7,098 bases of DNA from Burkholderiales bacterium (GTDB lineage: Bacteria > Pseudomonadota > Gammaproteobacteria > Burkholderiales > Casimicrobiaceae). Location: positions 1-7,098 of the forward strand of contig JANXNO010000620.1 of assembly GCA_025354075.1 (NCBI GenBank), in the 5' to 3' direction. The notes beneath the pieces are model-generated. The model ran no database searches. It saw only the letters and a program-made list of their open reading frames with translations, and was not told the origin of the DNA. Of this stretch, positions 1-6,179 are shown in pieces (the stretch's first letter is position 1; each line of letters starts with the position of its first letter). Both the position numbers and the translations under genes were made by a program.

Positions 1-1563
1 AATCGGCACCACATTGCGGCCAATATTTTTGTCTTTGACCAGCGTGTTCAAGATGCGCACAAAGGCCATCGTCGTTGAAATTTCACGCTCGCCCGAACTC
101 TTCAGTTGAGCTTCAAACGCGGAGAGTTCCGGCGTCGGCAACGACACGCTCTTCATGCGACGCTGCGGCAGATAACCGCCGAGCGCGGCGCGACGTTCGC
201 GCATGTATTTGCCTTCGGGCGAATCGGCGGCAGGCTTGAAGTACGGATAGTCCTTGAGGTCTTCGTCCTTCACTGGAATGCCAAAGCGGTCACGCATCTG
301 CCTGAGCGATTCGACGTCCATCTTCTTCGCCTGATGGGCGATGTTCAGCCCTTCGCCGCTGTGACCCATGCCGTAGCCCTTCACCGTTTTGGCGAGGATC
401 ACCGTCGGCTGGCCCTTGTGCTTGACGGCACTGTCGTAGGCCGCGTAAATCTTGTGTGGATCATGGCCGCCACGGTTCAAGCGCCACACGTCATCGTCTG
501 ACATGTTGGCGACCATTTCGCGTAGTTGCGGATATTTGCCGAAGAAGTTTTCGCGAACGTACGCGCCGTCGCGCGCCTTCATCACCTGATATTCGCCGTC
601 GACCACTTCTTCCATGCGCTTGACGAGCAGACCATCTTTATCGCGCGCCAGCAGTTGATCCCAATAGCCGCCCCAGATGAGCTTGAGCACATTCCAGCCT
701 GAGCCACGGAAGTCGCCTTCGAGTTCCTGAATGATCTTGCCGTTGCCGCGCACCGGGCCGTCGAGGCGCTGCAAATTGCAGTTGATGACGAACACCAGGT
801 TGTCGAGCTTTTCGCGGCCCGCCATGCTGATCGCGCCGAGCGATTCCGGCTCGTCCATTTCGCCGTCGCCACAGAACACCCAGACCTTGCGGCCTTCAGT
901 ATTGGCGAGACCGCGTGCATGCAAATATTTGAGGAAGCGCGCCTGATAAATGCCCATCAGCGGTCCGAGGCCCATCGACACGGTCGGGAGTTGCCAGAAG
1001 TCCGGCATCAACCACGGATGCGGATAACTCGAAATGCCCTTGCCATCGACTTCCTGGCGGAAGTTGTCCATCTGATCCTGCGACAAACGGCCGAGCATGA
1101 AGGCGCGTGCATACACGCCCGGCGCGCTGTGGCCCTGCACATACACGAGGTCGCCACCGTGGTCGGCGGAAGGTGCATGCCAGAAGTGATTGAAGCCGAC
1201 GTCATACAGCGTTGCAGCCGACGCGAACGACGAAATGTGACCGCCGAGTTCGAGATCTTTTTTGCCACCGCGCAACACCATCATCGCCGCGTTCCAGCGC
1301 ACGTAACTGCGCAGCCGGTGCTCCATCTCATGATCGCCGGGGCTCTTGGCCTCCAGATGCGTCGGGATGGTGTTCAGGTACGCGGTGTTCGGTGAAAACG
1401 GCGCATTGCCGCCGGTGCGGCGCGCCTTGTCGAACAGCGCTTCGAGCAGGTAATGCGCGCGCTCGTAGCCTTCGTTGGCGATAACGCTATCGAGCGAATC
1501 GAGCCAGTCGCTGGTTTCTTTAGGGTCAAGATCGCCCGGATTAGTCGGGTTGGTGTTCTGCAT
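1..1563 (-). CDS. aceE: Pyruvate dehydrogenase E1 component, homodimeric type (5' part, runs off left edge)
   Basis: Thiamine-diphosphate-dependent E1 subunit of the pyruvate dehydrogenase complex. It decarboxylates pyruvate and acetylates the lipoyl groups of E2 (AceF) in the cytoplasm. The frame is open from the ATG at 1563 to base 1, giving 521 codons of a protein usually near 890 residues, so the C-terminal part lies outside. The ThDP/Mg motif is clear: GDGEMDEPES from residue 232, ending in NCNLQRLDGP from about 261. Histidines corresponding to the E. coli active-site residues H106, H142 and H407 appear as H109 (GGHISSFAS), H145 (VQGHSAPG) and H410 (NIAHQAKK). The start is fixed by a strong Shine-Dalgarno, AAGGAGG, 7 nt upstream and by the typical N-terminus (DPKETSDWLDSLDSVI). 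The gene is divergent from the binding-protein gene at 1986. aceF and lpd, often downstream, would lie off the left edge. No stop or frameshift was found over the whole translated stretch. Identification is very secure. Confidence 0.97.
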   Translation of the reverse strand, partial: MQNTNPTNPGDLDPKETSDWLDSLDSVIANEGYERAHYLLEALFDKARRTGGNAPFSPNTAYLNTIPTHLEAKSPGDHEMEHRLRSYVRWNAAMMVLRGGKKDLELGGHISSFASAATLYDVGFNHFWHAPSADHGGDLVYVQGHSAPGVYARAFMLGRLSQDQMDNFRQEVDGKGISSYPHPWLMPDFWQLPTVSMGLGPLMGIYQARFLKYLHARGLANTEGRKVWVFCGDGEMDEPESLGAISMAGREKLDNLVFVINCNLQRLDGPVRGNGKIIQELEGDFRGSGWNVLKLIWGGYWDQLLARDKDGLLVKRMEEVVDGEYQVMKARDGAYVRENFFGKYPQLREMVANMSDDDVWRLNRGGHDPHKIYAAYDSAVKHKGQPTVILAKTVKGYGMGHSGEGLNIAHQAKKMDVESLRQMRDRFGIPVKDEDLKDYPYFKPAADSPEGKYMRERRAALGGYLPQRRMKSVSLPTPELSAFEAQLKSSGEREISTTMAFVRILNTLVKDKNIGRNVVPI

Positions 1564-1570
1564 GGTTTCT

Positions 1571-1577
1571 CCTCCTT
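1571..1577 (-). promoter_or_regulatory. Strong ribosome binding site of aceE
   Basis: The minus strand reads AAGGAGG followed by 7 nt (AGAAACC) and the ATG ending at 1563. This is close to a perfect anti-16S match and decides the aceE start. It fits a highly expressed central-metabolism gene. Confidence 0.85.
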
Positions 1578-1745
1578 ATTCGCCACTTGCAATGCTTGCG
1601 CACATCGCCGTCAAAGCCCTGTCACAGCGGCCTCGACACCCTTGTCGCTAGCGCCGCAACGGCATTGTCGCGTGTGTGCATTGCACCATAAAAAAGTGCG
1701 TTAATCGCACGTCATAAAACAAAATTCTAGAGCAAATTTCATCAG

Positions 1746-1762
1746 ATGGAAAGCACTTCCAT
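1746..1762. repeat. Inverted repeat ATGGAA-N5-TTCCAT, candidate operator
   Basis: Perfect 6-bp arms (1746-1751 and 1757-1762) are separated by AGCAC. The 17-bp dyad is of the size bound by dimeric helix-turn-helix regulators and lies in the AT-rich divergent promoter region. It matches no regulator consensus I can name. A regulatory role is inference. Confidence 0.3.
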
Positions 1763-1831
1763 TAAATATTTGGCGCAGTACAACTTTTCGATTAAATGGC
1801 TTCGGCGCTGGGCATAGCGGGTATTTTTTAT

Positions 1832-1853
1832 AAAAGTCGATATGTACACTTTT
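1832..1853. repeat. Inverted repeat AAAAGT-N10-ACTTTT, candidate operator
   Basis: Perfect 6-bp arms at 1832-1837 and 1848-1853 overlap the TATAAA at 1829-1834. A bound protein could occlude a rightward promoter there. The arms are A/T-rich, so chance occurrence in this AT-rich stretch is plausible. Confidence 0.22.
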
Positions 1854-1985
1854 GTGATCTATGCCCAATTGGGGTAAAGATATCGCTAAAAAGCTGTCTA
1901 TGCGGGATCGGGTTTCCGCCGTCTTTTCCGCGCCACCAGTTCCTAAAATCGAGCGCAATCCCGTTCATCCTCTACAAGGCATTTC

Positions 1986-2951
1986 ATGCAATTTCACCGT
2001 CTTAGTCGCGCCGTCATTGCGGGCGCGCTGCTGCTCGTCACGCCGCTTGCATTCGCTCAGGCCTACCCGACCAAAACCATTAAATTCGTGGTCCCGTTCC
2101 CGGCCGGCAGTGCCACCGACGTGGTGGGCCGCGTGCTGGCCGAAGCGATGGGCAAAGACTTGGGCCAAGCGATCGTCGTCGACAACAAAGCGGGCGCGCA
2201 GGGCACCATCGGTGCCAACGAAGTCAAGGGCGCGGCTGCCGACGGCTATACCTTTTTGGTAACCACCAGCACCACGCAGGCGGCGGTGATGAGTCTGCTC
2301 AAAAAAGTGCCGTACGACCCTGTCAAAGACTTCACGCCGATTGGCAAAATCGCGACCACGCCATTCGTGCTGATCACCAACGACAAGGTGCCTGCGACCA
2401 ACCTCAAAGAATTCATTGCGTACGCCAAGGCCAACCCTGGCAAGGTGCGTTTCGGCCAGGGCTCCAGTGGTTCGTGGGTGTCGGGCTCGCTGTTCGCGTC
2501 GATGATCAACGCGGACATGCAGATGATTCCGTACAAGGGCATTCCGCCGGCAATCACCGACATGCTCGGCGGCAATATCGAGGTCGTGTTCGCCGACCTC
2601 GGCAATGCCAATGCGCAGATCAAGGGCGGCAAAGTCAAGGCCTTTGGCGTGACCAGCATCAAGCGTTCCGCCGCTCTGCCGGATCTGCCGGCCATCACGG
2701 AACAGGTGCCTGGTTACGAGCTGGTGCCGTGGTTTGCCTTGATGGCACCGGCCAATCTGCCCAAAGATTTAAGCGCGAAACTCACCGCGACCCTGCAAAA
2801 AGTATTGCTCAACGCGGAGGTCAAACAGAAGTTGAATGCCGGCGGATTCGATATTGATTCCACCGACGCAGCAGGGCTCGCAAAGCTGATTGACAACGAG
2901 ATCAAGCGTTGGGGACAGTTGACCAAGGCCGCGAAGATCGAGGCGGAATAA
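1986..2951 (+). CDS. Tripartite tricarboxylate transporter substrate-binding protein (Bug/TctC family)
   Basis: Periplasmic binding protein that captures a small, usually carboxylate-bearing solute; some members deliver it to a TctAB-type membrane transporter. The 321-residue length is typical. Residues 1-24 form a Sec signal peptide: basic MQFHRLSR, hydrophobic AVIAGALLLVTPLAF, and probable cleavage at AFA-QA or AQA-YP. The mature start YPTKTIKFVVPFPAGSATDVVGR (27-49) and the VDNKAGAQGTIGANEV stretch with ADGYT (65-89) are family hallmarks that build the ligand pocket. MIPYKG and an IEVVFAD-type segment follow in the second lobe. The start is supported by AAGG at 1976-1979, 6 nt before ATG. 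No tctA or tctB is in the window, so it may be one of the many orphan binding proteins of Burkholderiales. The ligand cannot be read from sequence. It is the first gene of a probable three-gene unit, with hemD beginning about 36 bp after its stop (21 bp if GTG is used). Confidence 0.92.
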   Translation: MQFHRLSRAVIAGALLLVTPLAFAQAYPTKTIKFVVPFPAGSATDVVGRVLAEAMGKDLGQAIVVDNKAGAQGTIGANEVKGAAADGYTFLVTTSTTQAAVMSLLKKVPYDPVKDFTPIGKIATTPFVLITNDKVPATNLKEFIAYAKANPGKVRFGQGSSGSWVSGSLFASMINADMQMIPYKGIPPAITDMLGGNIEVVFADLGNANAQIKGGKVKAFGVTSIKRSAALPDLPAITEQVPGYELVPWFALMAPANLPKDLSAKLTATLQKVLLNAEVKQKLNAGGFDIDSTDAAGLAKLIDNEIKRWGQLTKAAKIEAE

Positions 2952-2987
2952 CCGAGCCCGATATCTGCGCACGTGCAAAATGAAGGC

Positions 2988-3809
2988 ATGAATACAGACT
3001 TCCATCTCGGCCCGGCAACGCAGACCAGCGCCGGCCCGCTGACGGGGGTGAGCCTGCTCATCACCCGGCCGGTGATGCCTGCCTCACGCACTGCGCAGCG
3101 GCTGGCCGCCCTCGGCGCGGTGCCGCTGATTTTTCCCACTACCATCATCGAGCCACCCGCCGACGTCAAGCCATTGCAGACGGCGCTGGCGCAGCTTGAT
3201 GGCTATTACGCGGCGATCTTTGTCAGTCCCAGCGCCGCTGAAATGACGCTCGCCCCGCTCGGCTCAACGCCGCGAACGCTGCCCGCCACCTTGCGCGTGT
3301 TTGCGCCCGGTCCCGGCACGGCGGAAGAACTGACGTTGCGTGGCGTCACCGACGTGGAGATACCGGAAACTTCGTTCGATAGCGAAGGCCTGCTCGCACT
3401 GCCCGCGTTGCAGGCGGACGCGGTTAAAGGCAAACACATCGTCATTTTTCGCGGCAATGATGGTCGAGAATTGCTGCGCGAAGCACTCGTCAAACGCGGC
3501 GCAACGGTCGACGCGATCACCGCGTATCACCGCCGCGCGCCAAACACGCCACCCACCGGATTGCTTGAGTTGCTGCGTGCCGGAACGGTCAATGCGATCT
3601 CTGCGATGAGCAGCGACGCCATCACCCATCTGGTGCCACTGATCCCCGCCATCGAACGCGACACATTGATTTTTACGCTACCCGTTTATGCCAGCCACGA
3701 GCGCATCGCCGCCACCGCACGCGCGGCGGGTTTTCGGAACGTCATCGAAACGGAAGCCGGTGATGCTGGCTTAATCACGGCATTGCTCGAACGCGCAAAC
3801 CCCGCGTAG
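2988..3809 (+). CDS. hemD: Uroporphyrinogen-III synthase
   Basis: Cyclises hydroxymethylbilane to uroporphyrinogen III with inversion of ring D; cytoplasmic, in the heme/siroheme/cobalamin pathway. The 273-residue protein shows the two-lobed HemD pattern: LITRP at 24-28, FVSPSA at 78-83, GPGTAEEL at 108-115, FDSEGLL at 130-136 and FRGNDGRELL at 154-163. The conserved tyrosine is in TAYHRR (Y180), then come MSSDAITHL (207-215) and the C-terminal YASHERIAATARAAGF...GDAGLI. Start choice is uncertain. ATG at 2988 has GAAGG ending only 1 nt upstream, while an in-frame GTG at 2973 would add five residues but has no visible Shine-Dalgarno. There is no fused HemX or methyltransferase domain, and no hemC precedes it, although betaproteobacteria often have hemC-hemD adjacent. 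It lies between the binding-protein gene and the dehydrogenase (36 bp gap) and is likely co-transcribed. Family call is secure. Confidence 0.92.
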   Translation: MNTDFHLGPATQTSAGPLTGVSLLITRPVMPASRTAQRLAALGAVPLIFPTTIIEPPADVKPLQTALAQLDGYYAAIFVSPSAAEMTLAPLGSTPRTLPATLRVFAPGPGTAEELTLRGVTDVEIPETSFDSEGLLALPALQADAVKGKHIVIFRGNDGRELLREALVKRGATVDAITAYHRRAPNTPPTGLLELLRAGTVNAISAMSSDAITHLVPLIPAIERDTLIFTLPVYASHERIAATARAAGFRNVIETEAGDAGLITALLERANPA

Positions 3810-3845
3810 GAACGGCCAGGCCGCCTACAGAAAAAAGAAAACATC

Positions 3846-4817
3846 ATGTCCAAACCAGAAATCGTCGCCATCGCCCCACTGCCTGCGTTCTTCGCCAAAC
3901 CGCTGCACGAAAAATTCACCGTGCATGACCTGCACGGGGCCGCCGACGCCGAGGCACGCCGTTCGCTGATCGCCACAATTGCTGCGACCACGCGCGGCAT
4001 GGTGGCGTTCGGCGGCTCGCAGCTCACGCCGGAGCAACTGGCCAAGTTTCCGCATCTGGAAATCATCAGCGTGATGGGCGTCGGCTACGACGGCATGCCG
4101 CTCGCTGCCTGCGCTGATGCAAAGGTGAAAGTGACCAACACGCCGGACGTGCTCAACGACGAGGTTGCCGACACGGCGGTTGCGCTCACGCAGATGACCT
4201 GTCGCCAGTTTGTCGGCTCGCAAAAATTTGTTGAAGGCGGTGAATGGCTCAAGGGCCAGTATCCGCTGACGCATTCGATTTGGGGCAAGACGGTCGGCAT
4301 CATCGGCCTCGGTCGTATCGGCAAAGAAATTGCCAATCGCCTGCTCGCGCACAAGATGAAAATCGCGTACTTTGGGCGAAGCAAACAGGACGTACCGTAT
4401 CAGTATAACGGCAATCTGGTCGAGATGGCGGGCGATGTGGACGTACTCATCGCGATCACCCCCGGCGGCGCGGCGACGAAGCATCTGGTCAATGCGGCAG
4501 TGCTCGAAGCGCTCGGGCCGACCGGCTATTTCATCAACGTCGCGCGCGGCTCGGTGGTCGATGAAGTGGCACTGGTCGCGGCCATCGAAAACGGCACCAT
4601 AGCCGGCGCGGGCCTCGACGTATTCGGCGCCGAACCGAAAGTGCCGGAAGCCCTCTTCAACCGCCGCAACGTCATCCTGCTGCCGCATGTGGCCAGCGCG
4701 ACGCACGAAACGCGACAGGCGATGGCCGATCTCGCCGTCGAAAATCTTGCGCTGCACTTCGCAGGTAAGCCGGTCGCGACACTGGTGCCGGAACTGGCCG
4801 GAAAAGTCGCGCCCTGA
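3846..4817 (+). CDS. D-2-hydroxyacid dehydrogenase, glyoxylate/hydroxypyruvate reductase-like
   Basis: Cytoplasmic NAD(P)-dependent enzyme that interconverts a 2-ketoacid and a D-2-hydroxyacid. The 323-residue length is normal. Order of motifs: substrate-side loop MGVGYDG (77-83); start of the Rossmann domain with GLGRIG (154-159); INVARGSVVDE carrying catalytic Arg234; LDVFGAEP carrying catalytic Glu263; and LLPHVASAT carrying catalytic His281. After the second beta strand the sequence is YFGRSK (R178, S179) rather than an acidic residue, which favours NADPH over NADH and resembles NADPH-preferring hydroxypyruvate/glyoxylate reductases. That cofactor and substrate assignment is inference. 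The ATG at 3846 has only a purine-rich leader (AGAAAAAAGAAAA), not a clear Shine-Dalgarno, as may happen in an operon 36 bp after hemD. Alternatives are a broader ketoacid or phenylpyruvate reductase. No exact gene symbol is assigned. Confidence 0.88.
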   Translation: MSKPEIVAIAPLPAFFAKPLHEKFTVHDLHGAADAEARRSLIATIAATTRGMVAFGGSQLTPEQLAKFPHLEIISVMGVGYDGMPLAACADAKVKVTNTPDVLNDEVADTAVALTQMTCRQFVGSQKFVEGGEWLKGQYPLTHSIWGKTVGIIGLGRIGKEIANRLLAHKMKIAYFGRSKQDVPYQYNGNLVEMAGDVDVLIAITPGGAATKHLVNAAVLEALGPTGYFINVARGSVVDEVALVAAIENGTIAGAGLDVFGAEPKVPEALFNRRNVILLPHVASATHETRQAMADLAVENLALHFAGKPVATLVPELAGKVAP

Positions 4818-4830
4818 CGAACCAACGCCG

Positions 4831-4855
4831 CCTTGAGGAGCGCAGCGCGTCAAGG
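4831..4855. repeat. Palindrome CCTTGA-N13-TCAAGG downstream of the dehydrogenase
   Basis: Perfect 6-bp arms (4831-4836, 4850-4855) enclose a loop that itself contains the small palindrome GCGC-A-GCGC (4840-4848). It starts 13 bp after the dehydrogenase stop, so its transcript can fold at the mRNA 3' end. No T-run follows, so it is not a canonical intrinsic terminator. It shares a GCGCAGCG-type core with the neighbouring elements. Confidence 0.4.
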
Positions 4856-4911
4856 TATGCGTAGCCTCAATGCGAAGCGATCAAATTCGAAGTTTGCCAA
4901 CGTCGCGCTGG

Positions 4912-4947
4912 GCAACCCGGACGCGCTTCGCTTGCCCGGGTTACGGG
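4912..4947 (-). repeat. REP-like extragenic palindrome
   Basis: The minus strand reads CCCGTAACCCGGGCAAG, then CGAAGCGCGT, then CCGGGTTGC. Perfect 7-bp arms, AACCCGG and CCGGGTT (4914-4920 and 4936-4942), enclose a 15-nt loop with a GCGAAGCGC core. The layout (a GTA-type head, a CCCGG stem and a GCGAAGCG loop) is that of repetitive extragenic palindromes found between genes in many proteobacteria. Only one full copy is in the window, so repetitiveness in the genome is inferred. An alternative pairing is GGGCAA/TTGCCC (4910-4915, 4932-4937). Confidence 0.42.
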
Positions 4948-5083
4948 TATAGCTTTTGGTTGAAAGCCTTATTTAATCTGGGCTAAAGCGCGGATTTCGG
5001 CAACTATCGACTTACGCGGTTTTATGGCACTACGCCCAGACGGAACGAGGTTTTCTCAATAAAGCTGCCAAGCCTTTTCGTGG

Positions 5084-6154
5084 CTATTTTCCAGGCAATG
5101 GCTTAAGCTGCGACGCGAACACATCCTCGGCCACGCGCTTGCCGATGCGATAACCGGTGTCGACTGAATTGCGGAAATGAACCCCAGCCCACACCCGTGA
5201 CGCAGCGAGTTCCTGTGACATTGCTTCCGCATTCGGCCAGGTTCTCGTCACCGAAATCGCGGTGTTTTTCCATGTCAATGGCACGGCGCCGCCCGGATTG
5301 AACGCGGTCAATAGCGCCATGAAATAACCGCCACCCACGCCGCCACCCGACGGATAGTCCGGGTTCGGTGGCGTCGCAATCAGCGGCTCCCACGCATCGT
5401 CCTTCGCGCCCGCATCAGCAAACTTGCCGCGAATCGCATTGGCCGGCCGCCAGTAGCGATATTTGTCCTTCATCGCGACATACACAACGCGGCCGTCAAA
5501 GTCCGCCATGTCGGACAGCGCCATCATCCGCGCATAGTCGAGCGACGACAATGTGCGTGCGTCCGCAATGCGCTGAAAGAACAGCAAGCCATCACTGTCT
5601 TCACCTGAATTCCAGAACACGGCGGCGACCGACTGATCGGCTGTGCGCGTGGCGCTGTTGCGTGCGCCGAGCGCCTTCACCTCGGCCAGGTCGCGCTTTG
5701 CAAGCGCACTGTCCAGCGCGGGCGGCGGGCCGGGGTCGTATGCGTTCGCATCCGTTATCGCGAACGGACGCATGCGCGCAAAGGCAACGCTCGACTCCAC
5801 CTTGTGATCGGTCGTCAGATCGTACACGCCTGCCGCCGCATCACGCTTCGCAGGCTCCACGCGCGCGAACGAATCCTCCACCCTTGAGACCAGCAGCGCA
5901 TACGCGACGCGCTTGCCGAGCGCCGAACCCTTCGCCTTCGCGGCCACATCCGTGACCGGCTTCAACGAATCCTCCAGCGCTTTCGCCAGCGCCGCCTGAT
6001 CCGCACCGGGCACACTGCTCAACACCACCCACGCGGCAGTCGCCGCCGCTGCATCGGGCGACGCATCAGGCACAGCCTCAATCGCCGGGCCGTATGACGT
6101 GTAGCGCGGCGTGATCGCATTCAGCGCATTGAACATGGCCAGATTGGTCAGCAC
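5084..6154 (-). CDS. PAP2/vanadium-dependent haloperoxidase-like protein, N-terminally short and possibly degenerate
   Basis: Member of the vanadium haloperoxidase / acid phosphatase (PAP2) superfamily, whose members hold vanadate or phosphate in a shared helical pocket. The 356-codon frame starts at GTG 6154. Pocket residues are visible: K229-x6-R236 (KDKYRYWRP), PSG with S269 and G270, and R320-x5-H326 (SRVWAGVHF). The family's fourth PSGH residue, a histidine, is glycine here (G271, in PDYPSGGG). The N-terminal LAMFNALNAITPRYTSYG (5-22) and ASPDAAAATAAW (31-42) match the usual second part of the family, but the upstream segment and expected signal peptide are missing. The frame upstream of the GTG meets a TAG at 6179-6181 after eight codons. 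Neither GTG 6154 nor ATG 6136 has a Shine-Dalgarno, while a strong one serves an ATG at 6176 in another frame. Start damage or a sequencing indel is likely. The rest is intact. It lies downstream of ppc on the same strand. Confidence 0.72.
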   Translation of the reverse strand: MLTNLAMFNALNAITPRYTSYGPAIEAVPDASPDAAAATAAWVVLSSVPGADQAALAKALEDSLKPVTDVAAKAKGSALGKRVAYALLVSRVEDSFARVEPAKRDAAAGVYDLTTDHKVESSVAFARMRPFAITDANAYDPGPPPALDSALAKRDLAEVKALGARNSATRTADQSVAAVFWNSGEDSDGLLFFQRIADARTLSSLDYARMMALSDMADFDGRVVYVAMKDKYRYWRPANAIRGKFADAGAKDDAWEPLIATPPNPDYPSGGGVGGGYFMALLTAFNPGGAVPLTWKNTAISVTRTWPNAEAMSQELAASRVWAGVHFRNSVDTGYRIGKRVAEDVFASQLKPLPGK

Positions 6155-6179
6155 CGAGTTGACGCAGGTTGAACATGGC
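6129..6179. repeat. 11-bp direct repeat TTGAACATGGC, two copies 40 bp apart
   Basis: Copies at 6129-6139 and 6169-6179 are identical. On the minus strand each contains GCCATGTTCAA. One gives the Shine-Dalgarno-linked ATG at 6176; the other gives the in-frame Met7 of the haloperoxidase-like ORF. Their position exactly at the disturbed 5' end suggests a local duplication or replication slippage. Confidence 0.55.

Larger units (their letters stand above)
1564..1985. promoter_or_regulatory. Divergent promoter/regulatory region between aceE and the TctC-like gene
   Basis: This 422-bp region has no convincing gene. The aceE-proximal part (about 1564-1680) is GC-rich and likely forms the aceE leader. 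From about 1681 to 1890 the base composition becomes AT-rich, in contrast to both flanking genes, as expected for promoters and operators. The best single -10-like element seen rightward is TATAAA at 1829-1834, but no good -35 lies 16-18 bp upstream of it, so no specific promoter is claimed. Inverted repeats lie at 1696-1710, 1746-1762, 1832-1853 and 1864-1873. Small ORFs here (minus 1701-1958, plus 1796-2005) resemble no family I know and are taken as chance. Confidence 0.5.
4818..5083. other. Convergent intergenic region with palindromic repeats
   Basis: This stretch separates the rightward dehydrogenase from the leftward haloperoxidase-like gene. Its first half (about 4831-4947) holds GC-rich palindromes, given as separate entries. 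Its second half (4950-5083) contains only weak hairpins: GCTTTT/GAAAGC at 4952-4967 followed by CTTATTT, and AGCC/GGCT at 5071-5085. Neither is strong enough to call an intrinsic terminator. No ORF, tRNA or other gene was recognised. Confidence 0.5.

Noticed and set aside
1864..1875. PdhR-like operator (AATTGG half site) controlling aceE
   Set aside because: Only half of the enterobacterial consensus is present and no PdhR gene is visible; CCCAATTGGG is a plain palindrome that could arise by chance.
1701..1958. 85-codon minus-strand ORF in the aceE upstream region
   Set aside because: It has no family resemblance, lies in AT-rich sequence expected to be promoter, and no good ribosome binding site was noted.
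1796..2005. 69-codon plus-strand ORF before the binding-protein gene
   Set aside because: It overlaps the signal-peptide coding start in another frame and resembles nothing known.
2246..3169. Minus-strand ORFs opposite the binding protein and hemD
   Set aside because: They are antisense shadows of two well-supported genes, with no domain or RBS.
3825..4853. Long minus-strand ORF of 342 codons opposite the dehydrogenase
   Set aside because: It is antisense to a clear family gene with all catalytic motifs, and its translation is rich in Arg, His and Asp with no recognisable domain. In GC-rich genes such antisense open frames are common.
4952..4967. Hairpin GCTTTT/GAAAGC followed by CTTATTT as intrinsic terminator
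   Set aside because: The stem is 5-6 bp, low in GC, with one G-U pair, and the T-run is interrupted. It is too weak to call.
5071..5090. AGCC/GGCT hairpin followed by ATTTT at the end of the haloperoxidase-like gene
   Set aside because: Only a 4-bp stem, overlapping the stop codon.
6078..6176. 32-codon ORF with a strong Shine-Dalgarno
   Set aside because: Not accepted as a separate gene, because it overlaps the haloperoxidase-like frame and looks like the out-of-frame remnant of that gene's start; it is discussed under findings.
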